A DNA stretch of 64,000 bases. Origin: Pseudomonas sp. IAC-BECa141. Lineage in GTDB: Bacteria > Pseudomonadota > Gammaproteobacteria > Pseudomonadales > Pseudomonadaceae. Under the pieces are notes generated by a model, which searched no databases, was not told the DNA's origin, and saw only the letters and a program-made list of their open reading frames with translations. Made by a program: the position numbers and the translations under genes. Shown here piece by piece: positions 37,634-45,986 of the stretch. The stretch lies in assembly GCF_020544405.1 (NCBI RefSeq), contig NZ_CP065410.1, positions 5,919,501 through 5,983,500 of the forward strand. Direction: 5' to 3'. The stretch's first letter is position 1, and each line of letters starts with the position of its first letter.

Positions 37634-39028
37634 ATGGCATTCCGCGCTCCCACTCTGATCGCGCTCAGCGCCGTCACCCTGCTGTCCGGCTGTTCGGCGT
37701 TTCGCAACTACGATTCCGAACTGGCCCAGACCAACCAGCAACTGGCTACCGGCAACGTCGACGCCGCCCTGACCCTGCTGGAAAAGAACAACACCGGCCC
37801 GGACAAGGACCTGCTCTATTACTTCGAAAAGGGTGAACTGCTGCGCGCCAAGGGCGATCTGTCCGGCAGCCAGAATGCCTGGACCAGCGCCGACCAGGTG
37901 GTGGGCAAGTGGGAAGACTCGGTCAAGCTCGACACCGACAAGTACCTGGCCCAGTTCGGCAGTTTCCTGGTCAACGACAAGGTGCGCCGCTACGAAGGCT
38001 ACGACTACGAAAAAGTCATGCTGACCACGCAGATGGCCCTGAACCTGCTGGCGGTCAATGATTTCGACGGCGCCCGTACCGCAATCAAGAAGACGCACGA
38101 ACGTGAAGCGGTGATCGCCGACCTGCGCGACAAGGAATACCTCAAGAGCGAAGAGGAAGCCGAAAAAGAAGGCATCAAGACCGAGTACAAGGACTTGCAG
38201 GGCTATCCGGTCGCCAGCCTCGACGCGCCGGAAGTGGTCGGCCTGAAAAACAGCTACCAGAGTGCGTTCAGCCACTACCTGGCCGGTTTCGTCTATGAAG
38301 CCCTGGGCGAGAAAGACCTGGCTGCGCCGGGCTATCGCAAGGCTGCCGAGCTGCGCCCGAACACCCCGCTGCTGGAGCAGGCGCTGGTCAACCTCGACAA
38401 GCCGGTCAAGAGCGACGACAGCGACATCCTGATCGTGGTGCAAAGCGGTCTGGCGCCGGCCCGCGATTCGATCCGCGTGCCGTTGCCGCTGCCAATCTCC
38501 AACAACGTAGTGATCACCCCGCTGTCGTTCCCGATCATCAAACCTGACACCTCCACCGCGACCTTCGCGCAGATCGGCGTCGATGGCCAGCAGGTCGACC
38601 TGACCGCACTGAACAGCACCACCGCCATGTCCCGCCGCGCGCTGCGCGATGACATGCCGGGGATCATCCTGCGCACCACCGTGCGCGCGATCACCAAAGG
38701 TGTGGCGCAAAAGAAGATCAACGAAACCAACCCGCTGGCCGGTCTGGCGGTCGGTATTTCTTCAGCTGTGCTCGAAGGTGCCGATACCCGTACGTGGCGC
38801 ACCCTGCCGGACACCACACAAGTGGTCCGTCTGCGCCTGAAAAAGGGTGAGCACCAGGTTACTCTGCCGAGCGCCGTCGGGGGCTCTCAGGTCAAGGTGA
38901 CCGTCGATCAGCGTTACCAGGTGATCACCCTGCGCGCCGTCGGCAATCAGGTGTTCGCCGCCGGCCTCGCCGCCCACGTCACCCCGAGCGCTGGCGCCAC
39001 CGCCGTGGCCAGCCTCAAACAACCTTAA
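37634..39028 (+). CDS. COG3014 family lipoprotein B
   Basis: 464 aa from ATG 37634 (MAFRAPTLIALSAVTLLSGC, lipidated Cys20, then SAFRNYD). Same architecture as lipoprotein A: YEGYDYEKVMLTTQMALNL, IKKTHEREAVIADLRDKEYL, the TPR-like YQSAFSHYLAGFVYEALGEK, and ILIVVQSGLAPARDSIRVPL. An upstream in-frame ATG at 37562 has a stronger AGGAGG site but would put 24 polar residues before the signal peptide; the shorter start is preferred. Clearly a tandem duplicate. 15 bases to the next gene. Confidence 0.85.
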   Translation: MAFRAPTLIALSAVTLLSGCSAFRNYDSELAQTNQQLATGNVDAALTLLEKNNTGPDKDLLYYFEKGELLRAKGDLSGSQNAWTSADQVVGKWEDSVKLDTDKYLAQFGSFLVNDKVRRYEGYDYEKVMLTTQMALNLLAVNDFDGARTAIKKTHEREAVIADLRDKEYLKSEEEAEKEGIKTEYKDLQGYPVASLDAPEVVGLKNSYQSAFSHYLAGFVYEALGEKDLAAPGYRKAAELRPNTPLLEQALVNLDKPVKSDDSDILIVVQSGLAPARDSIRVPLPLPISNNVVITPLSFPIIKPDTSTATFAQIGVDGQQVDLTALNSTTAMSRRALRDDMPGIILRTTVRAITKGVAQKKINETNPLAGLAVGISSAVLEGADTRTWRTLPDTTQVVRLRLKKGEHQVTLPSAVGGSQVKVTVDQRYQVITLRAVGNQVFAAGLAAHVTPSAGATAVASLKQP

Positions 39029-39043
39029 GAACGGAGTCTTTGC

Positions 39044-39418
39044 ATGCGCCTCAAACTCATCGCCGTCGCCGCCTTCGCCCTTCTGGCGAGCGGCTGCGCC
39101 ACCCCGCCACCGCCGGAGCCGGGCAGCGCCGCGAGCAAGGTCGTGGCCATGGGCCCGCAGAAACACATCGTGATCGGCGCGATGCGCGTGGCCCGCGAAA
39201 ACGGTTTCATGACCGTCAACGTGCAGTTGAGCAACACCCTCAACAGCAACAAGACGTTCTACTACCGCTTCGCCTGGCTCGGGCCGGAAGGGTTCCCGAT
39301 CGCCGAAGAAGAAGTCTGGAAGAGCCAGATGATGTACGGCGCCCAGACCAGCTTCATCCAGGGCATTGCCCCGACGCCGAAAGCCGTGGACTTCCGTCTG
39401 GAACTCAAGACACCTTAA
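39044..39418 (+). CDS. YcfL-like lipoprotein (DUF1425)
   Basis: 124 aa. Lipobox LLASGC with Cys18 and a proline-rich start ATPPPPEPG, then a small beta domain with VNVQLSNTLNSNKTFYYRFA and WLGPEGFPI. E. coli ycfL lies immediately upstream of lpoB, and the same order is kept here. Function unknown. Third gene of the set. Confidence 0.87.
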   Translation: MRLKLIAVAAFALLASGCATPPPPEPGSAASKVVAMGPQKHIVIGAMRVARENGFMTVNVQLSNTLNSNKTFYYRFAWLGPEGFPIAEEEVWKSQMMYGAQTSFIQGIAPTPKAVDFRLELKTP

Positions 39419-39454
39419 GCCCGACACCCTATTTCCGATTCAGAGACCATTCCC

Positions 39455-40042
39455 ATGTTTGCACGCTTTTCCTTCATCGCCGTCCTCGCCCTGCTGGCCT
39501 CCGGTTGCGCCAACACTTCGCCGACCCTGGGCAGCAAGAACATCAGCTACGGCGACACCAAGGCCGTTGAAACCGTGACCAACGAGTTCGGCTCCACCGA
39601 CCTGCAGATGATCGCCGAATCGATGACCCGTTCGCTGGCCCAGTCCGGCATCCTGCAGGGTCGCCCTGTGGTGCAGGTCTACGACGTGAAGAACAAGACC
39701 AGCGAATACATCGACACCCGCGAAATCACCACCAGCATCAAGACCCAGCTGATGAAGTCCGGCACCGCCCGCTTCGCCAGCGACAACACTGCGATGCAGA
39801 GCCAGGTCGACCAACTCAAGCTGCAAAATCAGAGCGGCCTGTACAAGAAGAGCACCGTGGCCAAGACTGGCAACATGATCGCCGCCAAATACCGTCTTGA
39901 AGGTTCGATCAGCTCGATCGTCAAGCGCAGCAGCGACTACAAGGACGTCTTCTACAAATTCAGCCTGCAACTGATCGACGTTGAAAGCGGTCTGGCGGAG
40001 TGGATGGACGAAAAAGAGATCCGCAAAACCACGGAGCGTTAA
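39455..40042 (+). CDS. LpoB-like outer-membrane lipoprotein (penicillin-binding protein activator family)
   Basis: 195 aa. Lipobox LLASGC (Cys18), a short linker, and an LpoB/CsgG-N-like domain: LQMIAESMTRSLAQSGILQG, GRPVVQVYDVKNKTSEYIDT, AKYRLEGSISSIVKRSSDYK, YKFSLQLIDVESGLAEWMDE. E. coli LpoB activates PBP1b. P. aeruginosa is reported to use the different protein LpoP for that, so the partner of this one is uncertain. The long disordered linker of E. coli LpoB is shorter here. Confidence 0.85.
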   Translation: MFARFSFIAVLALLASGCANTSPTLGSKNISYGDTKAVETVTNEFGSTDLQMIAESMTRSLAQSGILQGRPVVQVYDVKNKTSEYIDTREITTSIKTQLMKSGTARFASDNTAMQSQVDQLKLQNQSGLYKKSTVAKTGNMIAAKYRLEGSISSIVKRSSDYKDVFYKFSLQLIDVESGLAEWMDEKEIRKTTER

Positions 40043-40045
40043 TCG

Positions 40046-40789
40046 ATGCGCGCATGGATTGGCATGATGGCCCTGGCTTGCGCGTTCAGCGTGCAGGCGG
40101 CCCCGAAAGTCGCGGTGACGGATCTGGCGTACCAGGAACGTGTGGAGCAATACATCCACATCGTTTCGGCACAGAACAATTACCGCGAAGGTTATTACAG
40201 CGCCAGTGGGTCTTCGAGCTACAACGAGCTCGAAGCCACCACCAGCTACATCGAACAGACCGAACTGCGTAAATTCACCGGTGACATCAAGGGTGAAATC
40301 CTGCGTACCGGCATGTTCCAGCTGGTGCAGGGCACGCCGTACACCGCGTCCTCCAAGGGTGACGTCTACGACGTGATCAAGCGGATCAAGGCCGGCAACT
40401 TCAAGGGTGCCGATTACGTGCTGTTCGGCACTGTATCGGACATCGACTTCACCCAGGACGTGAACGAGCTGGCGAACACCGACAGCTACTCCGCCGTGCT
40501 GGGCCTGACGCTGGTGGCTGACTTCAGCCTGATCAACACCAAGACCTACGAAATCACCTCGGCGTTCACGGCGATGGGTGAAGCGCAGGACACCAAACTG
40601 GTGAACCACCGCGACATCAAGATCTCGCTCAACCGCCCGCGGGTGGTGCGTGACGTGTCGAAGGCGCTGGGCGAAGACGTGGCCGGGCAACTGAGCATGC
40701 AGCTCGGCGGTGGCGGTTACGAGCAGCCGCGTGAGCCGCAGCAACGTAACAATCTGCCGCGTGATACGGCGCCAGTGATTCTGCGCTGA
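40046..40789 (+). CDS. CsgG/LpoB-like periplasmic protein
   Basis: 247 aa, 3 bases behind the LpoB-like gene. Signal peptide RAWIGMMALACAFSVQA cut before APKVAVTDL; it has a Cys at 11 but no proper lipobox. CsgG/TolB-N-type pattern: APKVAVTDLAYQ at the start, FTGDIKGEILRTGMFQLVQG, FKGADYVLFGTVSDIDFTQD, LTLVADFSLINTKTYEITSA. A serine/tyrosine-rich insert (YYSASGSSSYNELEATTSY) lies near 50. The Gln/Arg/Pro tail is probably unstructured. Function unknown. Confidence 0.78.
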   Translation: MRAWIGMMALACAFSVQAAPKVAVTDLAYQERVEQYIHIVSAQNNYREGYYSASGSSSYNELEATTSYIEQTELRKFTGDIKGEILRTGMFQLVQGTPYTASSKGDVYDVIKRIKAGNFKGADYVLFGTVSDIDFTQDVNELANTDSYSAVLGLTLVADFSLINTKTYEITSAFTAMGEAQDTKLVNHRDIKISLNRPRVVRDVSKALGEDVAGQLSMQLGGGGYEQPREPQQRNNLPRDTAPVILR

Positions 40790-40805
40790 TTAACAGTCGG
40801 AAACG

Positions 40806-40836
40806 AAAAAGGCGACCTGCAAAGGTCGCCTTTTTT
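40806..40836. terminator. Bidirectional terminator after the lipoprotein operon
   Basis: 13-bp stem AAAAAGGCGACCT (40806-40818) with 40823-40835, 4-base loop, T run. Serves the plus-strand operon and the convergent LysE gene. Confidence 0.9.
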
Positions 40837-40849
40837 GTGCCTGTACGCT

Positions 40850-41482
40850 TTACGCAGCAGCTTTGCGCAACGTCGCCATGAACGCCGCGGCGCCAATGAA
40901 CAGCCCGGCAAACGTGCGGTTCATGCGTCTCTGCTGAGTCGGTGTGCGCAACAGGCGCAGCACCTTCGAAGCCAGACCGGTGTAGCCGGCCATGACGATC
41001 AGGTCGACCGCAATCATGGTCACGCCGATCACCACGTACTGGATCAACAGCGGCGCATGCGGATTGATGAACTGCGGCAGCACCGCCAGCATGAACACCA
41101 GGGCCTTGGGGTTGCTGATGTTCACCAGAAAGCCACGGAACACCAGGGCCAGCGGTTTGCCGATCGGCCGGACCGCCGCGTCGTCACTCATGTCCATCGG
41201 CAGTGCGCGCCACTGCTTGATCGCGAGATAAACCAGGTAGGCGACACCGAACCATTTGATCGCGTGGAACGCGGTGGCCGAAGCGGTGAGAATCGCGCCG
41301 ACACCGGCGCCGACGATGGCGATCTGCACAGCCAGGCCGATCTGCAGGCCCAGGGCATTCCAGTAGCCGCGCCAGAAACCGTATTGCAGGCCGCTGGACA
41401 TCGACGCAATGGCGCCGGCGCCCGGAGAAAGGCTGATCACCCAGCAGGCGGCAAAAAACGCCAGCCATGTTTGAAGCTCCAT
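40850..41482 (-). CDS. LysE family amino acid exporter
   Basis: 210 aa with about six membrane segments. Starts MELQTWLAFFAACWVISLSP, with the LysE/RhtB motif SPGAGAIASMSSGLQYGFWRG. Exports an amino acid or homoserine-like compound; substrate unknown. Start at ATG 41482. Confidence 0.9.
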   Translation of the reverse strand: MELQTWLAFFAACWVISLSPGAGAIASMSSGLQYGFWRGYWNALGLQIGLAVQIAIVGAGVGAILTASATAFHAIKWFGVAYLVYLAIKQWRALPMDMSDDAAVRPIGKPLALVFRGFLVNISNPKALVFMLAVLPQFINPHAPLLIQYVVIGVTMIAVDLIVMAGYTGLASKVLRLLRTPTQQRRMNRTFAGLFIGAAAFMATLRKAAA

Positions 41483-41597
41483 CGCACACCTCGACTTCGG
41501 ACTCGTGACAATCCTCAAAGCTAATGCGGATTTGGCTGGATGACTACCGATTTTTTGCAGGATGTTGCGGCCGCCGACCAACGTGGCCGGCGCGCGA

Positions 41598-42179
41598 TCA
41601 CTTTTCGAAACCGCTGGACGGGAACACATCCGTGCCGCGCCAGCGTCGCACCGAACGCTGGAAGAACAGGCTGTTGGGCACTTGCACCATGGCGCTGCCG
41701 GTGCCGAGTTCTTCGGCTTCGATCAAGGTGGTGTAGAGCAGATTGATCGCTACCACCCGACCTTTGACGCCGGGCTTGTCGGTGGTGTCCACCAGTTCGA
41801 CCACGTCGCCGAGACGAAACGGACCGACGGTGAAGATCAGAATTGCGCAGAGCAGGTTCGACAGCACGCTCCACATCGCGAAAAAGGCCACCGCGGCCAC
41901 CGCGACGAAGCCCGACAACGCAGTCCAGAGCACCGTGGCCGAGACTCCAAGGCGTTCCAGCACGAAGATCAGCGCACTGCCCATGATCAGCCAGCGCAGA
42001 CCGCCGCGCAGCGGCATCAGCAGCTGCGGCGGGAACGGATACTTCTCGCCCAGGCGGGTCAGGAATCGGGCGACGACACGCTGGGCGAAGTAGCCGGCCA
42101 GCAGGATCAGCAGAATCTGCACGCCGAGCCAGATCGGCTCGACCCACATGGCCGGCAATGGAAGTTTGAAGGCTTCCAT
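41598..42179 (-). CDS. Small MscS-family mechanosensitive channel
   Basis: 193 aa. Three membrane segments (about 17-35, 60-75, 80-115); the pore-lining helix VAVAAVAFFAMWSVLSNLLCAILIF matches MscS TM3, followed by the beta domain FRLGDVVELVDTTDKPGVKGRVVAI. Lacks the large C-terminal alpha/beta cage of E. coli MscS. ATG 42179 shares one base with the stop of the ABC-F gene upstream. Confidence 0.87.
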   Translation of the reverse strand: MEAFKLPLPAMWVEPIWLGVQILLILLAGYFAQRVVARFLTRLGEKYPFPPQLLMPLRGGLRWLIMGSALIFVLERLGVSATVLWTALSGFVAVAAVAFFAMWSVLSNLLCAILIFTVGPFRLGDVVELVDTTDKPGVKGRVVAINLLYTTLIEAEELGTGSAMVQVPNSLFFQRSVRRWRGTDVFPSSGFEK

Positions 42180-44089
42180 CAGGACAACGCCTCCAGCTCC
42201 GCCTGCATGCTTTCCAGCGTTTCCAGGGCTTGCATCCACGCTTCTTCAAGTTCGCCTTCGCGGACTTTCAGCTTGGCCTGCTCGGCCAGCAGGTCACGCA
42301 ATTCGCTCTTGCGCGCCGGCTCGTAGATGTCGCTGTCGCCAAGGCTGGCATCGACCTTCGCCAGCTTCTCGTGCAGCTTGCCGAGCTCGGCTTCGAGCTT
42401 GTCAGCCTCGCGCTTGTGCGGCGCCAGTTGCTGACGCAACGCAGCGGCGGCCTGACGCTGGGCCTTCTTGTCAGTCTTGTCCGGATTGACCGGCGTGTTG
42501 CTGACCGGGGCGTTGCGCTGGCGGTATTCGACCAGCCAACGAGCGTAATCCTCGAGATCGCCGTCGAACTCTTCGACCTTGCCGTCCGCGACCAGGAAGA
42601 AGTTGTCGGTGGTGCTCTTGAGCAGATGCCGATCGTGGGAAACCACCAGCACCGCACCACTGAATTCCTGCAACGCCATGGTCAGCGCCAGGCGCATTTC
42701 CAGATCCAGGTGGTTGGTCGGTTCGTCGAGCAGCAACAGGTTCGGCCGTTCCCAGGCGATCAGCGCCAGGGCCAAACGGGCCTTTTCGCCACCGGAGAAA
42801 TTCAGCACCGGCTCGTCGATCCGCGCACCGCGGAAGTCGAAACCACCGAGGAAGTCGCGCAGGGTCTGCTCGCGCTCGGTCGGCGCCAGACGCTGCAAGT
42901 GCAGCAACGGGCTGGCCTTGGCATCCAGAGAGTCGAGCTGATGCTGGGCGAAGTAGCCGACCACAGTGTTCTCACCGCGAGTCAGGCGCCCGGCCAGTGG
43001 TTCGAGTTCACCGGCGAGGTTTTTGATCAGCGTGGACTTGCCTGCACCGTTGGGGCCGAGCAAGCCGATTCGCGCGCCGGGGGTCAGTTGCAGCTTGACC
43101 TTCTCCAGCACGGTTTTCTCGCCATAACCCAGGCGCGCATCAGACAGGTCGATCAGCGGGCTGGAGATCTTGGTCGACTCGCGAAACACGAAGTCGAACG
43201 GCGAATCGACGTGGGCCGCCGACAGTTCCTCCATCCGCTCCAGCGCCTTGATCCGGCTCTGGGCCTGACGGGCCTTGGTGGCCTGGGCCTTGAAGCGGGC
43301 GATGTAGCTTTCCATGTGCGCACGCTGCGCCTGCTGCTTCTCGTAGGCCTGTTGTTGCTGGGCCAGACGCTCGGCACGGGCGCGCTCGAACGCGGTGTAG
43401 CCGCCACGGTAGAGCGTCAGCTTGCGCTGATCGACGTGGGCCACATGATCGACCACTTCATCGAGGAAATCCCGGTCGTGGGAAATCAGCAGCAAGGTGC
43501 CGGGGTAACTTTTCAGCCACTCTTCGAGCCAGATGATGGCGTCGAGATCCAAGTGGTTGGTCGGTTCGTCGAGCAGCAGCAAGTCTGATGGGCACATCAA
43601 AGCCTGCGCAAGGTTCAGACGCATCCGCCAGCCACCGGAGAAATCTCCTACCTGACGATCCATCTGCTCGTTGGTGAAACCGAGCCCGGCGAGCAACTTG
43701 CGCGCTCGCGCATCGGCGGTGTAACCATTGGCGCTGTCGAGTTCGGCGTGCAGGCGCGCCAGCGCGGTGCCGTCGTGGGCCTCTTCGGCTGCCGCGAGCT
43801 CGCGCTGCACTTGGCGCAGACGCAGGTCACCGTCGAGCACATAGTCGACCGCCAGGCGTTCGAGCGTATCGACCTCCTGGCGCATGTGGGCGATACGCCA
43901 GTCGGCCGGCAGCAGACAGTCGCCCGAGTCCGGGTGCAACTCACCGCGGAGCAAGGCGAACAGGCTGGATTTGCCGGCGCCGTTGGCACCGATGAGGCCG
44001 GCTTTCTGGCCGGCGTGCAGGGTCAGCTCGGCGTCTTCTAGCAGACGTTGCGGGCCACGCTGTAAAGTCAGGTTCTGAAGTCGGATCAT
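42179..44089 (-). CDS. yheS: ABC-F family ATPase YheS
   Basis: 636 aa, E. coli YheS length. Two ABC domains with no membrane segments: Walker A GANGAGKSS (34-42) and GPNGAGKSTLIKNLAG; signatures FSGGWRMRLNLAQAL and FSGGEKARLALAL; Walker B LLLLDEPTNHLD twice. The linker with LYRGGYTAFERARAERLAQQ is the ABC-F P-site tRNA-interaction region, and the C-terminus is a coiled coil. Ribosome-associated translation factor. Divergent from the TIGR02444 gene by 50 bases. Confidence 0.93.
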   Translation of the reverse strand: MIRLQNLTLQRGPQRLLEDAELTLHAGQKAGLIGANGAGKSSLFALLRGELHPDSGDCLLPADWRIAHMRQEVDTLERLAVDYVLDGDLRLRQVQRELAAAEEAHDGTALARLHAELDSANGYTADARARKLLAGLGFTNEQMDRQVGDFSGGWRMRLNLAQALMCPSDLLLLDEPTNHLDLDAIIWLEEWLKSYPGTLLLISHDRDFLDEVVDHVAHVDQRKLTLYRGGYTAFERARAERLAQQQQAYEKQQAQRAHMESYIARFKAQATKARQAQSRIKALERMEELSAAHVDSPFDFVFRESTKISSPLIDLSDARLGYGEKTVLEKVKLQLTPGARIGLLGPNGAGKSTLIKNLAGELEPLAGRLTRGENTVVGYFAQHQLDSLDAKASPLLHLQRLAPTEREQTLRDFLGGFDFRGARIDEPVLNFSGGEKARLALALIAWERPNLLLLDEPTNHLDLEMRLALTMALQEFSGAVLVVSHDRHLLKSTTDNFFLVADGKVEEFDGDLEDYARWLVEYRQRNAPVSNTPVNPDKTDKKAQRQAAAALRQQLAPHKREADKLEAELGKLHEKLAKVDASLGDSDIYEPARKSELRDLLAEQAKLKVREGELEEAWMQALETLESMQAELEALS

Positions 44090-44139
44090 AATGGCGGCGG
44101 AGTCTACCAGCTTCCCCCGCAACTGGCGCGAGTAGCACG

Positions 44140-44601
44140 ATGTCCTCTGACCTGTGGAGCTTTGCCCTTGCCGTCTACGCCCGTCCTGGCGTGGAGGATG
44201 CCTGCCTGCGCCTGCAATCGGCGGGAGCCAACGTGTGCCTGATGCTATGCGGCTTATGGCTGGAACAACGCGATGTGACCTGTGACGAGGTGCGCGCCCG
44301 GCAGCTTGTGGAACTGACAGAGCCCTGGGACCGGGAAGTGGTCCAGCCGTTACGCGCATTGCGCACGCAGTGGAAAACCCTGGCCGACACCGATCCGGTG
44401 CTCAAGGGCATGCGCGAGCAGATCAAGGGACTGGAGCTGGAGGCGGAGCGTGCACTGCTGTCGCGACTTGAAGGCGCCGCGCAAGGCTGGAAGCGTGACT
44501 CCAAGGAATCGAGAGACTGGCTGAACGTGCTGGCCGGCCCGGCGGCCAACCTGAACCGCGACGCGCTGCAAGTGCTGCGCGTCGCGGCGACCGGCGCTTA
44601 G
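44140..44601 (+). CDS. TIGR02444 family protein
   Basis: 153 aa helical protein opening SSDLWSFALAVYARPGVEDA, with CLMLCGLWLEQRDVTCD and WDREVVQPLRALRTQWK. A conserved gammaproteobacterial family without known function. The TAG stop overlaps the convergent algP TAA stop (bases 44598-44601). Confidence 0.87.
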   Translation: MSSDLWSFALAVYARPGVEDACLRLQSAGANVCLMLCGLWLEQRDVTCDEVRARQLVELTEPWDREVVQPLRALRTQWKTLADTDPVLKGMREQIKGLELEAERALLSRLEGAAQGWKRDSKESRDWLNVLAGPAANLNRDALQVLRVAATGA

Positions 44602-45794
44602 GAAGCGCTGGACGGATTGCTGGTGACGCTCGACACCGGCGCCGGGGATGGCGTGGTTGCGGTGGTCGAGGTAGTGGCGGCCGGTGCCGGTGCTGCAGTC
44701 GGAGCCGGGGTTGCCGGTGCGGCAGGTTTGGCAGCAGGCGCAGTGGCAGGTTTTGCTGCAGCTGGTTTTGCTGCTGGCTTGGCGGCAGCTGGCTTGGCAG
44801 CGGCAGGTTTTTTCACCGCAGGTTTTGCAGCAGGTTTCGCTGCTGGCTTGGCGGCCGGTTTGGCAGCGGTCGCTGGCTTGGCTGCGGTGGTTGCAGGCTT
44901 CGCGGCGGCAGCCGGTTTGGCGGCTGGTTTGGCAGCAGCTTTTGCCGCAGGTTTCGCCGCCGCTTTGGCAGCAGGTTTCGCCGCAGGTTTGGCAGCGGTT
45001 TTCGCCGCAGGCTTGGCAGCAGCAGTTTTGGCGGCTGGTTTGGCAGCGGCTTTAGCGGCTGGTTTTGCTGCCGGCTTTGCAGCCACTTTGGTGGCTGGCT
45101 TGGCAGCAGGTTTCGCAGCTGCAGTGCTTGCCGGAGCGGCCTTCGCAGCAGCGGTTTTCGCCGCAGGTTTGGCAGCTGGTTTTGCAGCAGCCGGCTTGGC
45201 AGCAGCTGGTTTGGAAGTCGCTGGTTTGGCTGCTGTGGTTTTGGCCGCAGGTTTAGCAGCGCTGGCGGCTGCAGGTTTCTTCGCGGCTGGTTTTGCAGCG
45301 GCTTTCACTGGCGCTTTTGCAGGGGCTTTGACCGGTGCTTTTGCAGCAGGTTTGGCAGCCGCTTTTTTCGCAGGCGCCGCTGCCGGTTTGGCCGAACGCA
45401 GGGACAACGCCTTGCCGACGGCCTCTTGAACACGACCGACACCCTGGGCCAGTTTCAGGCTTTCCTGGGCATCGCGCTTGAGTTGCAGAATGTAGCTGCG
45501 GGTATCGGACTGACGCTCCTTCAGGGCATCAAGCAGATCTTCAAGTTCCTTCACGGCAGCCTTGGCCTTGGTCTGCGCCTTGGCTTTACCGGCCGCTGCT
45601 GCGTCCTGCAATTTGGTGCGGGATTTGTGCAGCTTTTCTTGTGCCTTGCCGCGCTGCTTTTCCAGTTTGGCGAGCAGTTTTTCAGCATCAGCCAAGGCTT
45701 GGGAGCAAGCGTTTTCCAGATGCTCGAGCAAGCTGCCCGAGAGTTGTTGGAGTAAATGCAACGGAGTGTTTACAGGCTTCTTGGTGGCCGACAT
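44598..45794 (-). CDS. algP: AlgP (AlgR3), histone H1-like repeat protein
   Basis: 398 aa. Residues 1-134 form a coiled-coil, phasin-like head (LEHLENACSQALADAEKLLA, KAKAAVKELEDLLDALKERQ). Residues 135 to about 365 are lysine/alanine/proline repeats of the KPAAK type, like eukaryotic histone H1 tails, and the end is a P/A/T/S-rich segment. In P. aeruginosa AlgP affects alginate gene transcription and DNA organisation. The repeat coding region is prone to length change. Confidence 0.92.
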   Translation of the reverse strand: MSATKKPVNTPLHLLQQLSGSLLEHLENACSQALADAEKLLAKLEKQRGKAQEKLHKSRTKLQDAAAAGKAKAQTKAKAAVKELEDLLDALKERQSDTRSYILQLKRDAQESLKLAQGVGRVQEAVGKALSLRSAKPAAAPAKKAAAKPAAKAPVKAPAKAPVKAAAKPAAKKPAAASAAKPAAKTTAAKPATSKPAAAKPAAAKPAAKPAAKTAAAKAAPASTAAAKPAAKPATKVAAKPAAKPAAKAAAKPAAKTAAAKPAAKTAAKPAAKPAAKAAAKPAAKAAAKPAAKPAAAAKPATTAAKPATAAKPAAKPAAKPAAKPAVKKPAAAKPAAAKPAAKPAAAKPATAPAAKPAAPATPAPTAAPAPAATTSTTATTPSPAPVSSVTSNPSSAS

Positions 45795-45986
45795 GGTTTA
45801 CCTCCTGGCTGACGTGAGTGCGGCTCATACTAGACCTCTGCTGCTACCGCCGCTAGGGCATGTTGACAGTATCGAAAGCACTCGGTTGCAGGCTTGCGAA
45901 AAACTTCTGCGCATTGGCAAAAGCAGTTCACCGTTGCAGACGTTCGCGCTGGCATAATCCACCGCAATTCAGGACGGAGAGTGCCC

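Noticed and set aside
44740..45360. Regularly spaced repeats suggesting a CRISPR array
   Set aside because: They are in-frame codon repeats of algP without conserved repeat-spacer units, and no cas genes are near.
44617..45429. 270-aa Gly/Ala/Leu-rich reading frame on the plus strand
   Set aside because: It is the exact antisense of the algP repeats; composition follows from the KPAA codons and there is no ribosome site.
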